Notes under the pieces: model-generated
What the model saw: only the letters and a program-made list of their open reading frames with translations
What the model was told of the DNA's origin: nothing
Databases searched by the model: none
Shown: positions 11,280-21,878 of the stretch, one piece after another
How the letters are laid out: every line of letters starts with the position of its first letter
Position numbering within the stretch: position 1 is the stretch's first letter
DNA from: Rhabdophis nuchalis
Taxonomy: Eukaryota > Chordata > Lepidosauria > Squamata > Natricidae
Assembly (NCBI GenBank): GCA_039707465.1
Contig: CM077644.1
Coordinates: 215,697,962 to 215,761,961, forward strand
Length of the DNA: 64,000 bases
Direction of reading: 5' to 3'
Made by a program: the position numbers and the translations under genes

Positions 11280-11907
11280 TTTTTGCCAGACCAATTCTCG
11301 AATACAGCTTGTCTGCCTGGAATCCATACAGTATATCAAACATTAATACGATCGACCAGGTCCAGAGGTATTTCACGAGAAGAGTATTCCATTCCTCTAC
11401 TCATAATAGAATTCCCTATGCCACCAGGCTCGAAATTTTGAGCTTGGACAATCTGGAACTACACTACCTGCGGTTTGGACTTAAGCATAGTACACAAAAT
11501 TGTCTGTACAATGTCTTACCTGTCAGCAACAACTTCAGCTTCAACCTTAATAATGCGTGGGAAAACAATCGATACAAACGTAAGGTTAACTGTTCCAAAT
11601 TTGATTGCAGAAAATACGACTTCAGCAACAGAGTGGTCAATGCCTGGAATGCTCTACTTGACTGTTGTTACATCCTCAAACCCTCACCGCTTCAATCTTA
11701 AACTGTCTACTGTGGACCTCACCTCATTCCTAAGAGGTCCATAAAGGGTGTGTGCATAAGCGCACCAGCGTGTCTACCATCCTTGTCCTATTGTCCCCAT
11801 TTATTTGTATTATTTCCTTTGTTCATGTCTATGTTCCTACTTACAGTATACCTGCTATCTTGTACATGTTTGACAAACTAATAAATAAAATAAAATAAAT
11901 AAAATCT
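11280..11907 (+). mobile_element. CR1/Jockey-group LINE, ORF2 C-terminus and tail
   Basis: The translation from about 11284 reads RPILEYSLSAWNPYSI, IDQVQRYFTRRVF, YATRLEILSLDNLELHYLRF, KFDCRKYDFSNRVVNAWNAL, then in a second frame LKLSTVDLTSFLRGP. This is the region after the RT core in Jockey-superfamily LINEs (P-LEY-W-P, I-VQR-FT, RL-L-L-LE), but its sequence differs from both the CR1 and the L2-like copies here. The tail is (AATAA)n-like. One frameshift near 11640-11700 makes it dead. The exact clade is uncertain. Confidence 0.8.
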
Positions 11908-12073
11908 TGTAGGATATCTTCTAATCATAGTAGGGATTATTGTGGGTTTACCAAGAAATCTTCCTTATATTCACTGTATAAGGAGGCCATTCCTTGCATC
12001 TATGCCTCTTCTGTCTTAAAATTCATGGAATTCCTATTGACTGTTGCATGGCAGTCTCTAAATGGGTTTGGGA

Positions 12074-12330
12074 CAGAGGTGGGTTCCTACCGATTGGGCC
12101 TGGTTCAGCCGAGTAGGTAATAACCCGGCCTGCCACACACCTGAACCGGTTCTATTGGTGGTGGTGGTGCCATCTTGATTTTCGTTTCTGCGCATGCGCA
12201 GAACAATCTTCATTGCAGAAATTTTATTTTTCTCCCTTTTCTAACATTGTGCGCATGCACACACCTTTTTAGGTGCAAATGCACACTTGCACGCTGAACC
12301 GGCGTTAATGCCGGCAGCAACCCACCCCTG
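12074..12330. mobile_element. hAT-type MITE (AGAGGTGGGTT family)
   Basis: A 257-bp element with ends CAGAGGTGGGTTCC and AACCCACCCCTG and flanks GTTTGGGA / GTTTGGGG (7 of 8). It contains TGCGCATGCGCAGAACAATC and shares most of its length with 4937-5173. Confidence 0.9.
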
Positions 12331-12358
12331 GTTTGGGGTTACTCCCTACCATCTAGGG

Positions 12359-12675
12359 CAGTGTTCTTCAATCTTTCCAGATTGGTGGCCCATTGCGGAG
12401 GGGATGGTTGTGTGTGAGGGGCTGGCATGTGTGTGCACAGCTTCATTTGTGTGAGTAGCTCATGCAAGTGGGGCTCTCAGTGCAACTGCCTGCTGGTCAC
12501 ATGGCTGGGAGTGCTGCTGCCTGCGTCTTGCACAAGTGGGGCTGCACATGCATGTGCACTGGCCTGCTGCTTGCACAAGTGGGCTTGTGCATGTACAGGC
12601 ATGACACTCACATAGCCTGGTTGTGAATAGGCTATGGCCCGGTAGTAGGCTTTAGACCATAGGTTGGGGATCCCT
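12359..12675. mobile_element. hAT-type MITE
   Basis: A 317-bp element with ends CAGTGTTCTTCAATC and GGTTGGGGATCCCTG and a perfect 8-bp duplication ATCTAGGG (12351-12358, 12676-12683). The interior is GC-moderate with repeated GTGCA/TGTGCA motifs. It lies only 20 bp beyond the right duplication of the previous hAT. Confidence 0.88.
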
Positions 12676-12683
12676 GATCTAGG

Positions 12684-13447
12684 GGCTGAAGGAGAGCATT
12701 ATATATTGCCTTCAATGGCAATTGAGAAGAGTAATCCAGTAAAGATTGTCCTCTATCCATAGTAGAAGAACAGATGTCACAGAAACTATGTTGTTCTGTT
12801 CTATAAGCTTCATTCAACATCAAATTTTGAACTCCTTTCTTTGAAATTTTACTGGGCACGATATTTAAAATGAACTGGGGAGAGAAAAACAATAACATTG
12901 CTCTAATTATCTTAATGTATCTCTTTACTGCCTTTCTAATGTTATGCTTCTTCCCAAGCCAAAAAGACATTTTGTGAAAAGTTATTAACAAAGTTAATTG
13001 ACAGTCTCAAATTCCCTTTCTCAGTGGAAGAACGGAGGGGGGGGGGGGGGGAGGAACCTCTCTCAATCTGTAGCCTTGTTGCTTTCTCAAGCCTGCTCAG
13101 ATTTTCATGGAATTTCATCTTTCTTAAAATCGCTTGGGGGTGTAAGATTCTTGGTAACAGCGTAATAGAGTTAGCAATGTCTGAGGAGATAAGCATTCAT
13201 GCTTTCTATCTTAGTAGGGTGTCTAACGTTCAAAACTTCTTTGCCCAACATGAGTCAGAAAAAAATGGACATTTGTATCTCAGGCCAATTACAACTTCAT
13301 TGCTTATAACAACTCTAGGCAGTTTATAGAACTCTCATAGCATAAATCTCTCATCCAGATCCATCATCTAAGGACTGCAGAATTTGGTAGAAATCCCACT
13401 ATGCTCAGGCTTACATTAAAAAACAAGTATGAGATAAATCCCTTTTT
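12684..13447. other. Unique DNA with a short poly-G run
   Basis: No gene or family is recognised. A G homopolymer with one flanking A lies at about 13036-13051. Frames at 12632-12991 (minus) and 13024-13329 (plus) have no recognisable domain. Confidence 0.45.

Positions 13448-13492
<45 letters not shown>
13448..13492. repeat. (GT)n microsatellite
   Basis: About 22 perfect GT units. Confidence 0.98.
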
Positions 13493-13497
<5 letters not shown>

Positions 13498-13589
13498 GGA
13501 CGACAGAACAACAATGACTTTCTAAGCATCTAATTAGTTGCTTCCATGCTGAGTGTTCCTACTGATTATATATATATGAGAGAATATTA

Positions 13590-13800
13590 TCACAGCTCCT
13601 GTTCAGAGGTCCCTGTAAGGGGAGGAGACTTAACGTCATCCCTCTCTGCCCTTCGACTCAACCTAGAGATCATCCAGACAGAGAACCAAATAGATTACTG
13701 CTGTGTGACATTTTTTAGATATGTGTTAGATTTTTAAGGGCTGAAAATAAAGAGACCAGGATGGATCCATTTCAGGCTTATTAGCCTTCTTCAGCTGGCC
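13590..13800 (+). mobile_element. Unnamed retroelement-like 3' segment, copy 1
   Basis: The segment has CCTTCGACTCAACCTAGAGA, TCATCCAGACAGAGA, a T-rich stretch with ATATGTGTTAGA, and AAATAAAGAGACC. The same order recurs diverged at 43165-43310 (TTTGACTCACCCTAGGAGCC, CATCAAGACAGAAAG, AAATAAAGACAG). An AATAAA followed by a shared end suggests an LTR or LINE 3' end. The family is not identified. Confidence 0.5.
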
Positions 13801-13811
13801 ATACTCCTTCT

Positions 13812-14061
13812 ACATATATATATATATTCTACATATATACATATATACATATATATAAATCAGCCAACCAATCGGTTTAAAGTAGCAGAGCCAACATTCC
13901 AACCCCTCCCACCTCCACTTACAGAAAAACTGCCATTTCAAATACAGCTCATTTGCAAAAAAGCAAAAGCCAAAGCCTGATGATGATGGGGGCGATCCCA
14001 TCGAAACGTTGCAAAAACACCTTTAATTTTACACAGGAAAAGACCCGAATAAACCAAAATC
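13812..14061 (+). mobile_element. Possible Penelope-like or other retroelement tail
   Basis: The segment with CAACCCCTCCCACCTCCACT, CCTGATGATGATGGGGGCGA, CCCATCGAAACGTTGC and ACCCGAATAAACC is not AT-rich background. It resembles 3' regions that sit before simple-repeat tails, and the GAAACGTTGC block recalls Penelope-like element ends. That assignment is from memory and weak. The segment is followed immediately by an 8-bp microsatellite. Confidence 0.35.
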
Positions 14062-14206
14062 TACATATATACATATATACATATATACATATATACATAT
14101 ATACATATATACATATATACATATATACATATATACATATATACATATATACATATATACATATATACATATATACATATATACATATATACATATATAC
14201 ATATAT
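14062..14206. repeat. (ACATATAT)n octanucleotide microsatellite
   Basis: About 18 copies of the 8-bp unit, grading into the ATCT tract. The translated repeats on both strands are artefacts. Confidence 0.97.
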
Positions 14207-14322
<116 letters not shown>

Positions 14323-14623
14323 ATTTAAAGTGCCTCTCCCACATAATCCTTTTAAAACAATGGCGCAACCTCTGCAAATTAGTCAGCACATTTGCCATTA
14401 AACCACACTGCAGTTAGGAAAGTAAATTCATTCACTAAAGAATTTTCTGATTTGCTGGCTAGACCCATATGAGCAGAGAAGAGATAGAGCATTTTTCTTG
14501 ATTGGGAATAAATCATTCCTGAAGCATCCACTCTTCTGAAATAATATGGCTTTTGTTCTGTTCTAAATTTTATAAAGTGATTTCAATACAATGCTAACTA
14601 AGGAAAAGGAGGAGGAGGTGGAG
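14323..14623. other. Non-coding DNA, nothing recognised
   Basis: Unique sequence between the microsatellite and the L2-like LINE. No structure is seen. Confidence 0.5.
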
Positions 14624-15602
14624 GGATGGGAAGCAACAGACTCAAACTCAACCCGTCCAAGACCGAGTGGCTGTGGTTTCCGGCGTCCCGGTTTAACCAG
14701 TTGATTCCATCACTGGCCATAGGGGGCGAACATCTAGCCCCCGTGGATCGGGCACGCAACCTAGGTGTCCTCCTGGATACCCGGCTGTCTATGCAAGATC
14801 ACGTGACAGCCATGGCCAGGGGGGCTTTCCACCAGGTACGCCTGGTGCGGCAGTTGCGTCCCTGATTGGACCGGGACGCCCTTCGCACAGTCACTCATGC
14901 GCTTGTGACATCCCGGCTAGACTACTGTAATGCTCTCTACATGGGGCTCACCTTGGCGTGCACCCAAAGACTGCAGCTGGTCCAGAATGCAGCCGCACGG
15001 GCGATCTTGGGAACGTCTAGATATTCCCATGTAACACCGCTCCTGCGCGAGCTGCACTGGTTACCTGTGGTCTTTCGGGTGCGCTTCAAGGTGTTGATTA
15101 CCATCTTTAAAGCGCTCCATGGCATGGGACCAAGCTACCTGCGAGACCGCATCCTACCTCATACATCCCTGCGGCCGATTCGCTCCCACAGAGAGGGACT
15201 TCTCCGGGTGCCGTCCACCAGGCAATGCCAGCGGGCGACGCCCAGGGGAAGGGCCTTCTCTGTGGTGGGCCAACCCTCTGGAACGACCTACCTCCCGACC
15301 TCAGAACAACCACGGACCTCCGCACCTTCCGCCAGAAATTAAAGACACTTTTGTTCCATCAGGCCAGTTTGGCCTAAGTTATTTACCTAGCCTTCAGTCT
15401 GTATTATAAATTGTTTTAATTGGGCTTTTAAATGGATTATGTTTTAACTTTCTAAATTTTAGCACAGGGATAACCTATTTAATTCGATTTTAATTATTTA
15501 TATTTTGTACTGTTCATTTTAACTTCCTGTGCACCGCCCTGGGTCCCTTCGGGGAGAGGGTGCGGTTATATAAATTTAATAATAATAATAATTTAAAAAA
15601 AA
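14624..15602 (+). mobile_element. L2-like LINE, 5'-truncated ORF2 and 3' UTR
   Basis: ORF2 begins inside the region just after the RT catalytic box: GSNRLKLNPSKTEWLWF, NLGVLLDTRLSMQDHV, then after an in-frame stop at 14863 SRLDYCNALYMGL, RLQLVQNAAARAILG, TPLLRELHWLPV, FKVLITIFKALHGMGPSYLR and RPIRSHREGLLRVPS, shifting frame near 15275. This is the L2 clade pattern (LDYCNAL, QNAAAR, HWLPV). The 3' UTR ends in CACCGCCCTGGGTCC, a hairpin-like GGGAGAGGGTGCGG and an (AAT)n tail. The frame breaks make it inactive. Confidence 0.93.
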
Positions 15603-15654
15603 GTTGTCTTGCCTAACATAATTCAAACAACAGCAGGATCATTTTCCTCTAACT

Positions 15655-15785
15655 CAGGGGTCTCCAACCTTTGCAACTTTAAGTCTGAAGGACTTCAGCT
15701 CCCAGAATTCTCCAGCTTTGCTGGCTGGAGAATTCTGGGAGCTGAAGTCCTTCAAACTTAAAGTTGCAAAGGTTGGAGACCCCTG
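15655..15785. mobile_element. Palindromic hAT-type MITE
   Basis: A near-perfect 131-bp inverted repeat with ends CAGGGGTCTCCAACC and GGTTGGAGACCCCTG. The arms meet around CCAGCTTTGCTGG, and only about two arm positions differ (for example CAGACTT versus CAAACTT). A perfect 8-bp duplication CTCTAACT flanks it (15647-15654, 15786-15793). Arms this similar indicate a young insertion. Confidence 0.95.
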
Positions 15786-15958
15786 CTCTAACTCTTCTGT
15801 CTGCAATGAGCTTTGAACAAATTCTGAAGCCTAAGATCACATCTTTGTGTGATTGTTGCCTTGTTTTGTTCATTCCATTATTCCGTGTTCCACTTTTTTC
15901 AGTAAGATACTTTTTATACCTAGGGATTGGATTCATGAATTTTATAAAGAATGCCTTA

Positions 15959-16080
15959 TAACAGAGAGTCCTTGACGTAGGACCATGATTGAACTTGGAA
16001 ATTTTGTCAGAAGTCTTTGGGATCATTAAACAATAAGCCCTATATAACTGCCTTGCTCAATGACTGCAATCCAAGCTCTT
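15959..16080 (+). mobile_element. Fragment of the TA-type MITE (TACAGGTAGTCCTC family)
   Basis: It starts with an eroded terminus (AGAGAGTCCTTGACGTAGGA, CCATGATTGAACTTGG), matching the left end of 19631-20129, and ends in degraded sequence resembling TTGCTCAATGACTGCA. Confidence 0.6.
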
Positions 16081-16083
16081 CCT

Positions 16084-17380
16084 TACTTTACTTTACTTAC
16101 TTTTATTACATTTCTATACCGCCCTCTCTCCCCAACGGGACTCAGGATGGTGCACAGGAATAATGAAAACAGAGATAATAAATACAGTCAAACATAGTTA
16201 AAAATAGATTAAATCAATTTTGAGACCCGTGGTAAAATTCATAATTAGAACCCTGACTAAAAATCAATAATAAAAACTATGCCAGGCCGGCCACATGAAA
16301 AAAGTGCATTTTTAATCCCCGGCGAAAGAGGCGTAGGTCTATGATTGTACGAAGGTCGGGGGGCAGGTCATTCAAGAGGGCGGGGCCTGCCACAGAGAAG
16401 GCTCTTCCCCTGGGAGTTGCCAGCCGGCATTGACCGGCAGATGGCAACCTCAGGAGGCCCTCCCTGTGGGAGCGGACTGGTCGAAGGGAGGTATGTGGTA
16501 GGAGGCAGTCCCGCAAATAACCGGGACCTATGCCATGGAGCGCTTTAAAGATAGTCACTAGTACCTTGAAGCGCACCCGGAAGGCCACAGGCAGCCAGTG
16601 CAGCTCGCGCAGGAGAGGTGTTACATGGGAGTATCTTGAGACTCCCAAAATCCACTGCGCGGCTGCATTCTGAACTAACTGGAGCCTCCGGGTGCATCTC
16701 AAGGGCAGCCCCATGTAGAGAGCGTTACAATAGTCCAAGTGGGAGATGACGAGGGCTTGAGTGACCGTGCGTAGGGCGTCACAATCCAGAAAGGGGCGCA
16801 ACTGGCGTATCAGGTGAACCTGATAAAAAGCCCCCCTGGCTATGGCTGTCAAATGGTAATCCAAAGACAGCTGAGAGTCCAGGAGGATGCCCAAGTTGCA
16901 GGCCCTCTCTGCGGGAGCTAATGACTCGCCCCCGATAGCTAGAGATGGAACCAATTGGCTATGTCGTGACACCACAGCCACTCGGTCTTGGACAGGTTGA
17001 GTTGGAGCCTGTTCCTCCCCATCCAGACTCGCACGGCCTCCAAGCACCGGGACATCACTTCGACGGCATTGTTGGGGTGGTTAGGGGTAGAGATGTACAG
17101 CTGGGTGTCATCAGCGTACTGATGGAACTCTACCCCAAAACCACGGATGATCTCACCCAGCGGCTTCATATAGATGTTGAACAGGAGGGGTGAGAGGATT
17201 GACCCCTGAGGAACTCCACACATAAGGGGCCTCGATGCCGACCTCTGCCCTTCTGCCAACACAAATTGCGACCGGTCAGAGAGGTAGGAGGAGAACCACT
17301 GTAAAACGGTGCCTCCCAACCCCAACCCGCCCAGCTGGTGCAATAGGATTCCATGGTCCTGTTGCCTGCCATTGGCTGAA
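16084..17380 (-). mobile_element. L2-like LINE with RT core (longest copy)
   Basis: About 1.3 kb on the reverse strand. The plus-coordinate left end is the 3' UTR (TATACCGCCCTCTCTCCCC, GGACTCAGGATGGTGCACAGG read in reverse). It is the only L2-like copy here that reaches the RT palm. It lacks the endonuclease and everything upstream, so it is a dead 5'-truncated insert. Relatives: 14624-15602, 33486-34146, 38017-38426, 44878-45360, 56935-57436. Confidence 0.93.
16277..17343 (-). pseudogene. L2-like ORF2 remnant: reverse transcriptase palm to C-terminus
   Basis: The remnant would encode the RNA-dependent DNA polymerase that copies the LINE RNA at the nick. The N-terminal frame (17343 to about 16950) has WFSSYLSDRSQFV, GVPQGSILSPLLFNIY and YADDTQLYIS, that is RT motifs B and C with both catalytic aspartates kept, then GRNRLQLNLSKTEWLW. 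A frameshift near 16950-16970 moves the rest into another frame (to 16277): NLGILLDSQLSLDYH, SHLDYCNALYMGLPL, ELHWLPVAFRVRFKVLVTIF and a C-terminal DLRLFRRGLKMHFFH. Fingers and endonuclease are absent. No TSD was found. Confidence 0.9.
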
Positions 17381-17449
17381 AGTCATCAGCTAGCTAGGTC
17401 CATTGTGGTGTGTGGACCCTTTCTCCTCCCTACCCCAACCAGATCCACT

Positions 17450-17836
17450 TGCCATATATTCCGCTGTATAAGGCGACTGGGCGTATAAGACGACTCCGTA
17501 CTTTCAGGCGCCTGCGAGCCAGCTGAAGGCTTCTATGCTGCTGGGCTTTCGTAGTTTGAGCTCAGCGGCTTCCTCCTCCAGACTGCCAGTCAGACCTTAT
17601 TAAGCCATCCCAGCACTCATCTATCCATGTGCCCAGGCGAGGAGCGCCGAGGTTATTGATTGAAAGGCCAGCATCTGTGCTGGTGGTGGCATGGCTTTTT
17701 GCTTGGCGGCATTGCTTTTTCTTTTGTTTTGGTTTTTTGTTATGGCCTTTTTTATATCCAGCGTATAAGACGGCCCCCATTTTTGAAATAATTTTTTGGG
17801 GTTAAAAAGTTGTCTTATACGTTGGAAAATACGGTA
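17450..17836. mobile_element. Short TIR DNA element (GTATAAGACGAC family)
   Basis: About 387 bp. The left end CCATATATTCCGCTGTATAAG and, after reverse complementing, the right end ACCGTATTTTCCAACGTATA form imperfect terminal inverted repeats; the right end stops at TA. The interior has GCGTATAAGACGACTCC and CAGCGTATAAGACGGCCCC. A related terminus lies at 27575-27661. Family unnamed; TA-flanked mariner-like is the best guess. Non-coding. Confidence 0.65.
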
Positions 17837-17876
17837 GCTTTCTATCGCCTCTTCCATTCCTGTGATGGATCAGAAG

Positions 17877-18196
17877 CAGTGGTGGGATTCAATTTTTTTT
17901 TCTACCAGTTCTGTGTGGTGTGACTTGTGGGGCTGTCAGGACAAGGATACGCTAAAATCTCTATTTCCACCTTCCTCCATGGGAAGGATACTATAAAATC
18001 CCCATTCCCACTAACCTGCTTTCCAGCTCCGTTCTCCTGTCCAGAACAATCAGCTGGGATTGGGAGGCAGCAAATAGATGGGGTGGTGGTGGTGGTGGAG
18101 CCAGCTAGAGGTGGCATTTGCTGGTTCTCCAAACTATTCAAAATTTCTGCTACCAGTTCGCCAGAACCAGTCAGAACTGGCTGAATACCACCTCTG
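17877..18196. mobile_element. hAT-type MITE (GTGGTGGGATTC family)
   Basis: A 320-bp element with ends CAGTGGTGGGATTCAA and TGAATACCACCTCTG and a perfect 8-bp duplication ATCAGAAG (17869-17876, 18197-18204). It is the reverse orientation of the 5225-5471 family with an internal (GGT)n stretch. Confidence 0.92.
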
Positions 18197-18584
18197 ATCA
18201 GAAGTCTCTTTCTTCAAAATGAATGATGTGGAGAAGAGGTCTTCCAAACCATTGTGAGAATGATCATGCTTTCTCTTCTAGAGAACAAAACACCAGTGAA
18301 GCTAGCATTCTGAAAGGTTCTGAGCCTCAGCATTATGAAATTCTGGAGTAGTCAAAGACTGAAACTCAGAAACTTTCAAGATGCCAACATGGCTACTATT
18401 TTTGCCAGGTTTATTCCTCTAGTATGCATCACCATTCCCTTTCCCTGCATGGGTGCGTGTGTGTGAATAAGGGGAAAAATTCCTTGGTGTGCTGGGAGAA
18501 TGGACCTCAAATCCTCTACCTCTCCATTTGCAACTTTCTCTGCCGGCTTTCCCTTTTGACTTTCCGGGGAAGCTAGTAGAGATG

Positions 18585-18787
18585 ACTACAAATGGCGATC
18601 ATATAATCAAGGGCCCTGGGCAACTGGTCATAAATTTCAGGTGTCAAGCAGTTGAAATGTGATCAGCTGAATTGGGAAAGGGTGGCACAAATTTTATGAT
18701 GCCCAGAAGTGTTATAGCATCCACTCAGTGGCTGTTTTGACGGCAAACAAATGTCAATGACTGATTTTAAGTCAAGGACTACCTGTA
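18585..18787 (+). mobile_element. TA-type MITE fragment, right end
   Basis: Diverged internal sequence (GGCGATCATATAATCAAGG, CAACTGGTCATAAAT) leads to the intact family terminus AGTCAAGGACTACCTGTA. The left half is missing or eroded. Confidence 0.65.
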
Positions 18788-18872
18788 AAAGAAAGGTGTA
18801 CATGTATTCAGAGGCTTCAGGAATGATCCAAGGTATTTGGTATTTATGACTTCCTGATCAGACAGACTAGAA

Positions 18873-19013
18873 GAGGCCTGCCAAACTGGTGGCCTGCAGG
18901 CCGGATGTGTCACGCACAGACAAGGCTCACTTCAGCTCTGCAAAGGCAAAATACCATTGTGATACATCACGATAGGTCACGTAACGTGATCGAGTTTGAC
19001 ACCCACACCCATG
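18873..19013. mobile_element. hAT-type MITE (GCCGGATG...CATCAC family)
   Basis: A 141-bp element with a perfect 8-bp duplication GACTAGAA (18865-18872, 19014-19021). The ends are eroded (GAGGCCTGCCAAACTGG and GAGTTTGACACCCACACC), with CAGGCCGGATGTGTCACGC inside. Related to 41039-41171. Confidence 0.8.
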
Positions 19014-19431
19014 GACTAGAATTTGTCAGGCGATTTAGCCAGTCCCAATTGTTTTCTACTTTTTTTACCAATGAGTTTTTAAATTGTTCCCTCTTTAAAT
19101 TGTAGCACTAGAATCTGTTGCCAATTCTCATTCCACTTCCATGGTGCTTATTCTCTTGGCCCCTTCATCAGCCAAGGTCCTGAACAATGCCTTTGGATTC
19201 CAAGAGGAATGTTTTGGAATGACTTTTTTTCCCCATGACACAGCATTAAAGGCATTAAGTGATTGGTATCAGTTATGGCCAACCATTACAGAGGCAACAC
19301 CAGTGCCATTTGGATGCAGTTTTTATTTCAGCAATAGAATATACACCTGATAATATAGGCTCTTGGCAACTGCCTGATAGCACCAATTGCTGACACCAGA
19401 ATTGGAATTTACATGATGTAATGGTACTAAC

Positions 19432-19619
19432 CAGGAGGGAGTTGCTGCCGGTTCAGTTGACTATAAATTGTTCTGTGCATGCGCAGAACATGAAATAATT
19501 ACTAAAAAAACACCGGGGACCTGGTTTGGGGGCGTGGCCAGCCTGGGTTGCTGCTGGTTCTGCGACCCAGGCCAAAATACCACTACTGCTTCAGGCAAAC
19601 TGGTAGCAGCCCGCCTCTG
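19432..19619. mobile_element. hAT-type MITE (AGAGGTGGGTT-related, shorter)
   Basis: A 188-bp element with ends CAGGAGGGAGTTGCTGCC and GGTAGCAGCCCGCCTCTG and flanks GTACTAAC / GTCCTAAC (7 of 8). It keeps TGTGCATGCGCAGAACA, as in 12074-12330. Confidence 0.82.
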
Positions 19620-19630
19620 GTCCTAACATT

Positions 19631-20129
19631 TACAGGCAGTCCTCGACGTATGACCACAATTGAACCCAAAATGTATGTTGCTAAGTGAGACATTTGTTAA
19701 GTGAAGTTTGACCCATTTATGACCTTTCTTGCCACAGTTGATGAGTGAATCATTGCAGTTGTTAAGTCAGTAACATGGTTGTTAAGTGAATCTGGTTTTC
19801 CCATTCACTTTGCCTGTTAGGAGGTCACAAAAGGGGATCAGATATCAGATGAACAGCGTTGGAAGGGACCTTATAGGTCATCTAGTCCAACCTCCCGCTC
19901 AAGCATGGTCACATCATGATGGTCACATCATCAGGATCACATGATGCTGGAATACTCCAACTGTCATTAAATGTGAGTCTGTTGCCAACTGTCTGAATTT
20001 GGATCACATGACCATGGGGATGCTGCAACTGTCTTAAGTGTGAAAAATGGTCATAAGTTACTTTTTTCAGTGATGTTGTAATTTTGAACCGTCACTAAAT
20101 GAACTGTTGTAAGTTGAGGACTACCTGTA
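19631..20129 (+). mobile_element. TA-flanked mariner-like MITE, near full length
   Basis: The termini TACAGGCAGTCCTCGACGTA and, at the right, AGTTGAGGACTACCTGTA are inverted repeats ending in TA, which fits Tc1/mariner-type target use. The interior contains repeated phrases GTTAAGTGAA and GGTCATAAGT. No transposase is encoded. A short CR1 3' end is nested at 19841-19905. This is the reference copy for the fragments at 4885-5700, 15959-16080, 18585-18787 and 44207-44440. Confidence 0.85.
19841..19905 (-). mobile_element. CR1 3'-end scrap nested in the MITE
   Basis: About 60 bp with GCGTTGGAAGGGACC, TAGGTCATCTAGTCCAACC and GCTCAAGCA, which is the CR1 terminus on the reverse strand. The MITE sequence (GGGGATCA / GGTCACATCATGATG) flanks it on both sides. 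Confidence 0.8.
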
Positions 20130-20265
20130 ATTGGTCCCAATTTCTCAGTGTCAAGTGCCTTCGGTGCATCAACCATTAGCTACTAATGGAAGCAACCTGA
20201 GAAATACAGAGTCAGGACCTTGGATCTATGATAAATTCATGATTTTCAGTTTTAGGACTATAGAG

Positions 20266-20617
20266 CAGGGTTCCCCAAACTTTTTGGTACCAGGGACCGG
20301 TTTTATGTTAAAAATATTCCGCTGACTGGTGGCCATGGCTCGGCTGGCGTAGAGGGGGAGCGGGGGGAAGGGGGAACAGGCGGCGCATGCGCACGGGTGT
20401 GTGTGAGTTGGCTCACTCACCCATCTTGGGCCCCCAATGGTGTGAGCGGCTGCCCCTGTGCTCTCCCGCCCCAGCACGTGTTCTGCTCAGGGGGCTGCCC
20501 CTTCCTCCCTCCTCCTCCTCTCCGGCCCTTTCTAAGAGTTGCGCCGCTCACTGCGGCACGGTTCCTATCAAGCCACGGACTGGCACCGGTCCGCGGCCCG
20601 GGGGTTGGGGACCCCTG
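20266..20617. mobile_element. hAT-type MITE (ACCGGTCCGTGG family)
   Basis: A 352-bp element with ends CAGGGTTCCCCAAAC and GGTTGGGGACCCCTG and a perfect 8-bp duplication CTATAGAG (20258-20265, 20618-20625). It carries the same GC-rich core as 7640-7957 in reverse orientation (GCGGCGCATGCGCACGGG, CACGGACTGGCACCGGTCC). Confidence 0.93.
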
Positions 20618-20625
20618 CTATAGAG

Positions 20626-21870
20626 AACAACAAAAGTAAAATCGTATAGTGTCAGTGCTGAGTTTGTGACTGCAAAAAACTATCCATAGTTTCACCCACT
20701 CATGATTTTTGTTTTATTTTTTAACAATAACTTGCAAGTAAGCCAACACTTTTTGCTTTGTTTTTTAATTCATGGTCATCATGAAAAGTTTGTTTTTTAC
20801 TAAAATAATATTTTATAAATTACTATTTACTGCTTGTTATAGAACAGGCATGAAAAAATGAAGTAAAAAATAGACTATTAGTGTCTGAAGGGAGAGGGAT
20901 GTAAAAAAGAGGATATTCTCCACTGTTTTCATTTCATAGCCACCCCATTACATAAGAAAATACTTTAAATATTTAATATGTTTTTATAAAATATATATTT
21001 TAGAATGGAAGGAAATTATTTTTTTTCCTTATCAATATGCAGTAGGCTTTTAATTAAAGTATTAGTGTCAAGTCACATTTTCGCTTAGATTTCTTCTCTA
21101 AAATGTTGCTTATTATCCTTGTTAGTGTTAAAGTTTTTCAGTTGCCATTTCTTTTTTCATATGTAATCTCTTTGCCAAAACACAAAATATTGCCAACCAT
21201 TAGTTTATTTATTATTATGCTAAATTACAGCAACTTTTTTTAAAAGCTACAAACTAGTGATTCTGCAGACAGCTTCAACTGTTATTTTTACAAATCTCAA
21301 TTCTACCAAATGTAATTATCAAATCAGATGGACCAACATTTATCATAATAAATTATCAACTAATTAGCTAGGCTTTTTTATACTGGAAAATGGACAATTT
21401 TAAATGTGGTTCTTATGTTCTTTGGCTTAATAAAGTGTAAATCCCCCCCCCCCCCCCGATAATCTGAATCATAGACTCATCAAGGAAGCAGCCTAGTTTA
21501 ACTGGAGAAAGGTAGATACACATTGACTTTTGCAGATAATCTCTCTCTTTATCCGATCATCTGCTACTGCCTGAGGAATTTCATTCCATTGGAAACTGAA
21601 GCAGTGATCCTACCTCCACCAACTCTGCAATCACAATGTTCACCACATCATATGATAGAAAATTATTGTGGACAACCCAAGAAACACAAATAAGATCCTT
21701 GATTGTTCTGGGTTCCTGCCTATGTGATGGAATCCCACACTTATTTTATTTTATAGGTATGGCTTCTTTTTCAGCAGTACCAAGGGCTGTTGCTAGCAGG
21801 AGCTGACATAGATCAAAGAGTATAACTGTATTTAAATTTTACTCCCTCTAATGCAGTAACTAATACTATG
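20626..21870. other. Strongly AT-rich unique block with a poly-C run
   Basis: No repeat or exon is seen. A C homopolymer of 15 lies at 21443-21457. The block at about 21050-21400 is rich in TTAATTA, AATTAGC and TTATAATAAATTA-like motifs and contains no transposon hallmark, so it is a candidate non-coding regulatory segment, but that is only a suspicion. Confidence 0.4.
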
Positions 21871-21878
21871 CTGACACC

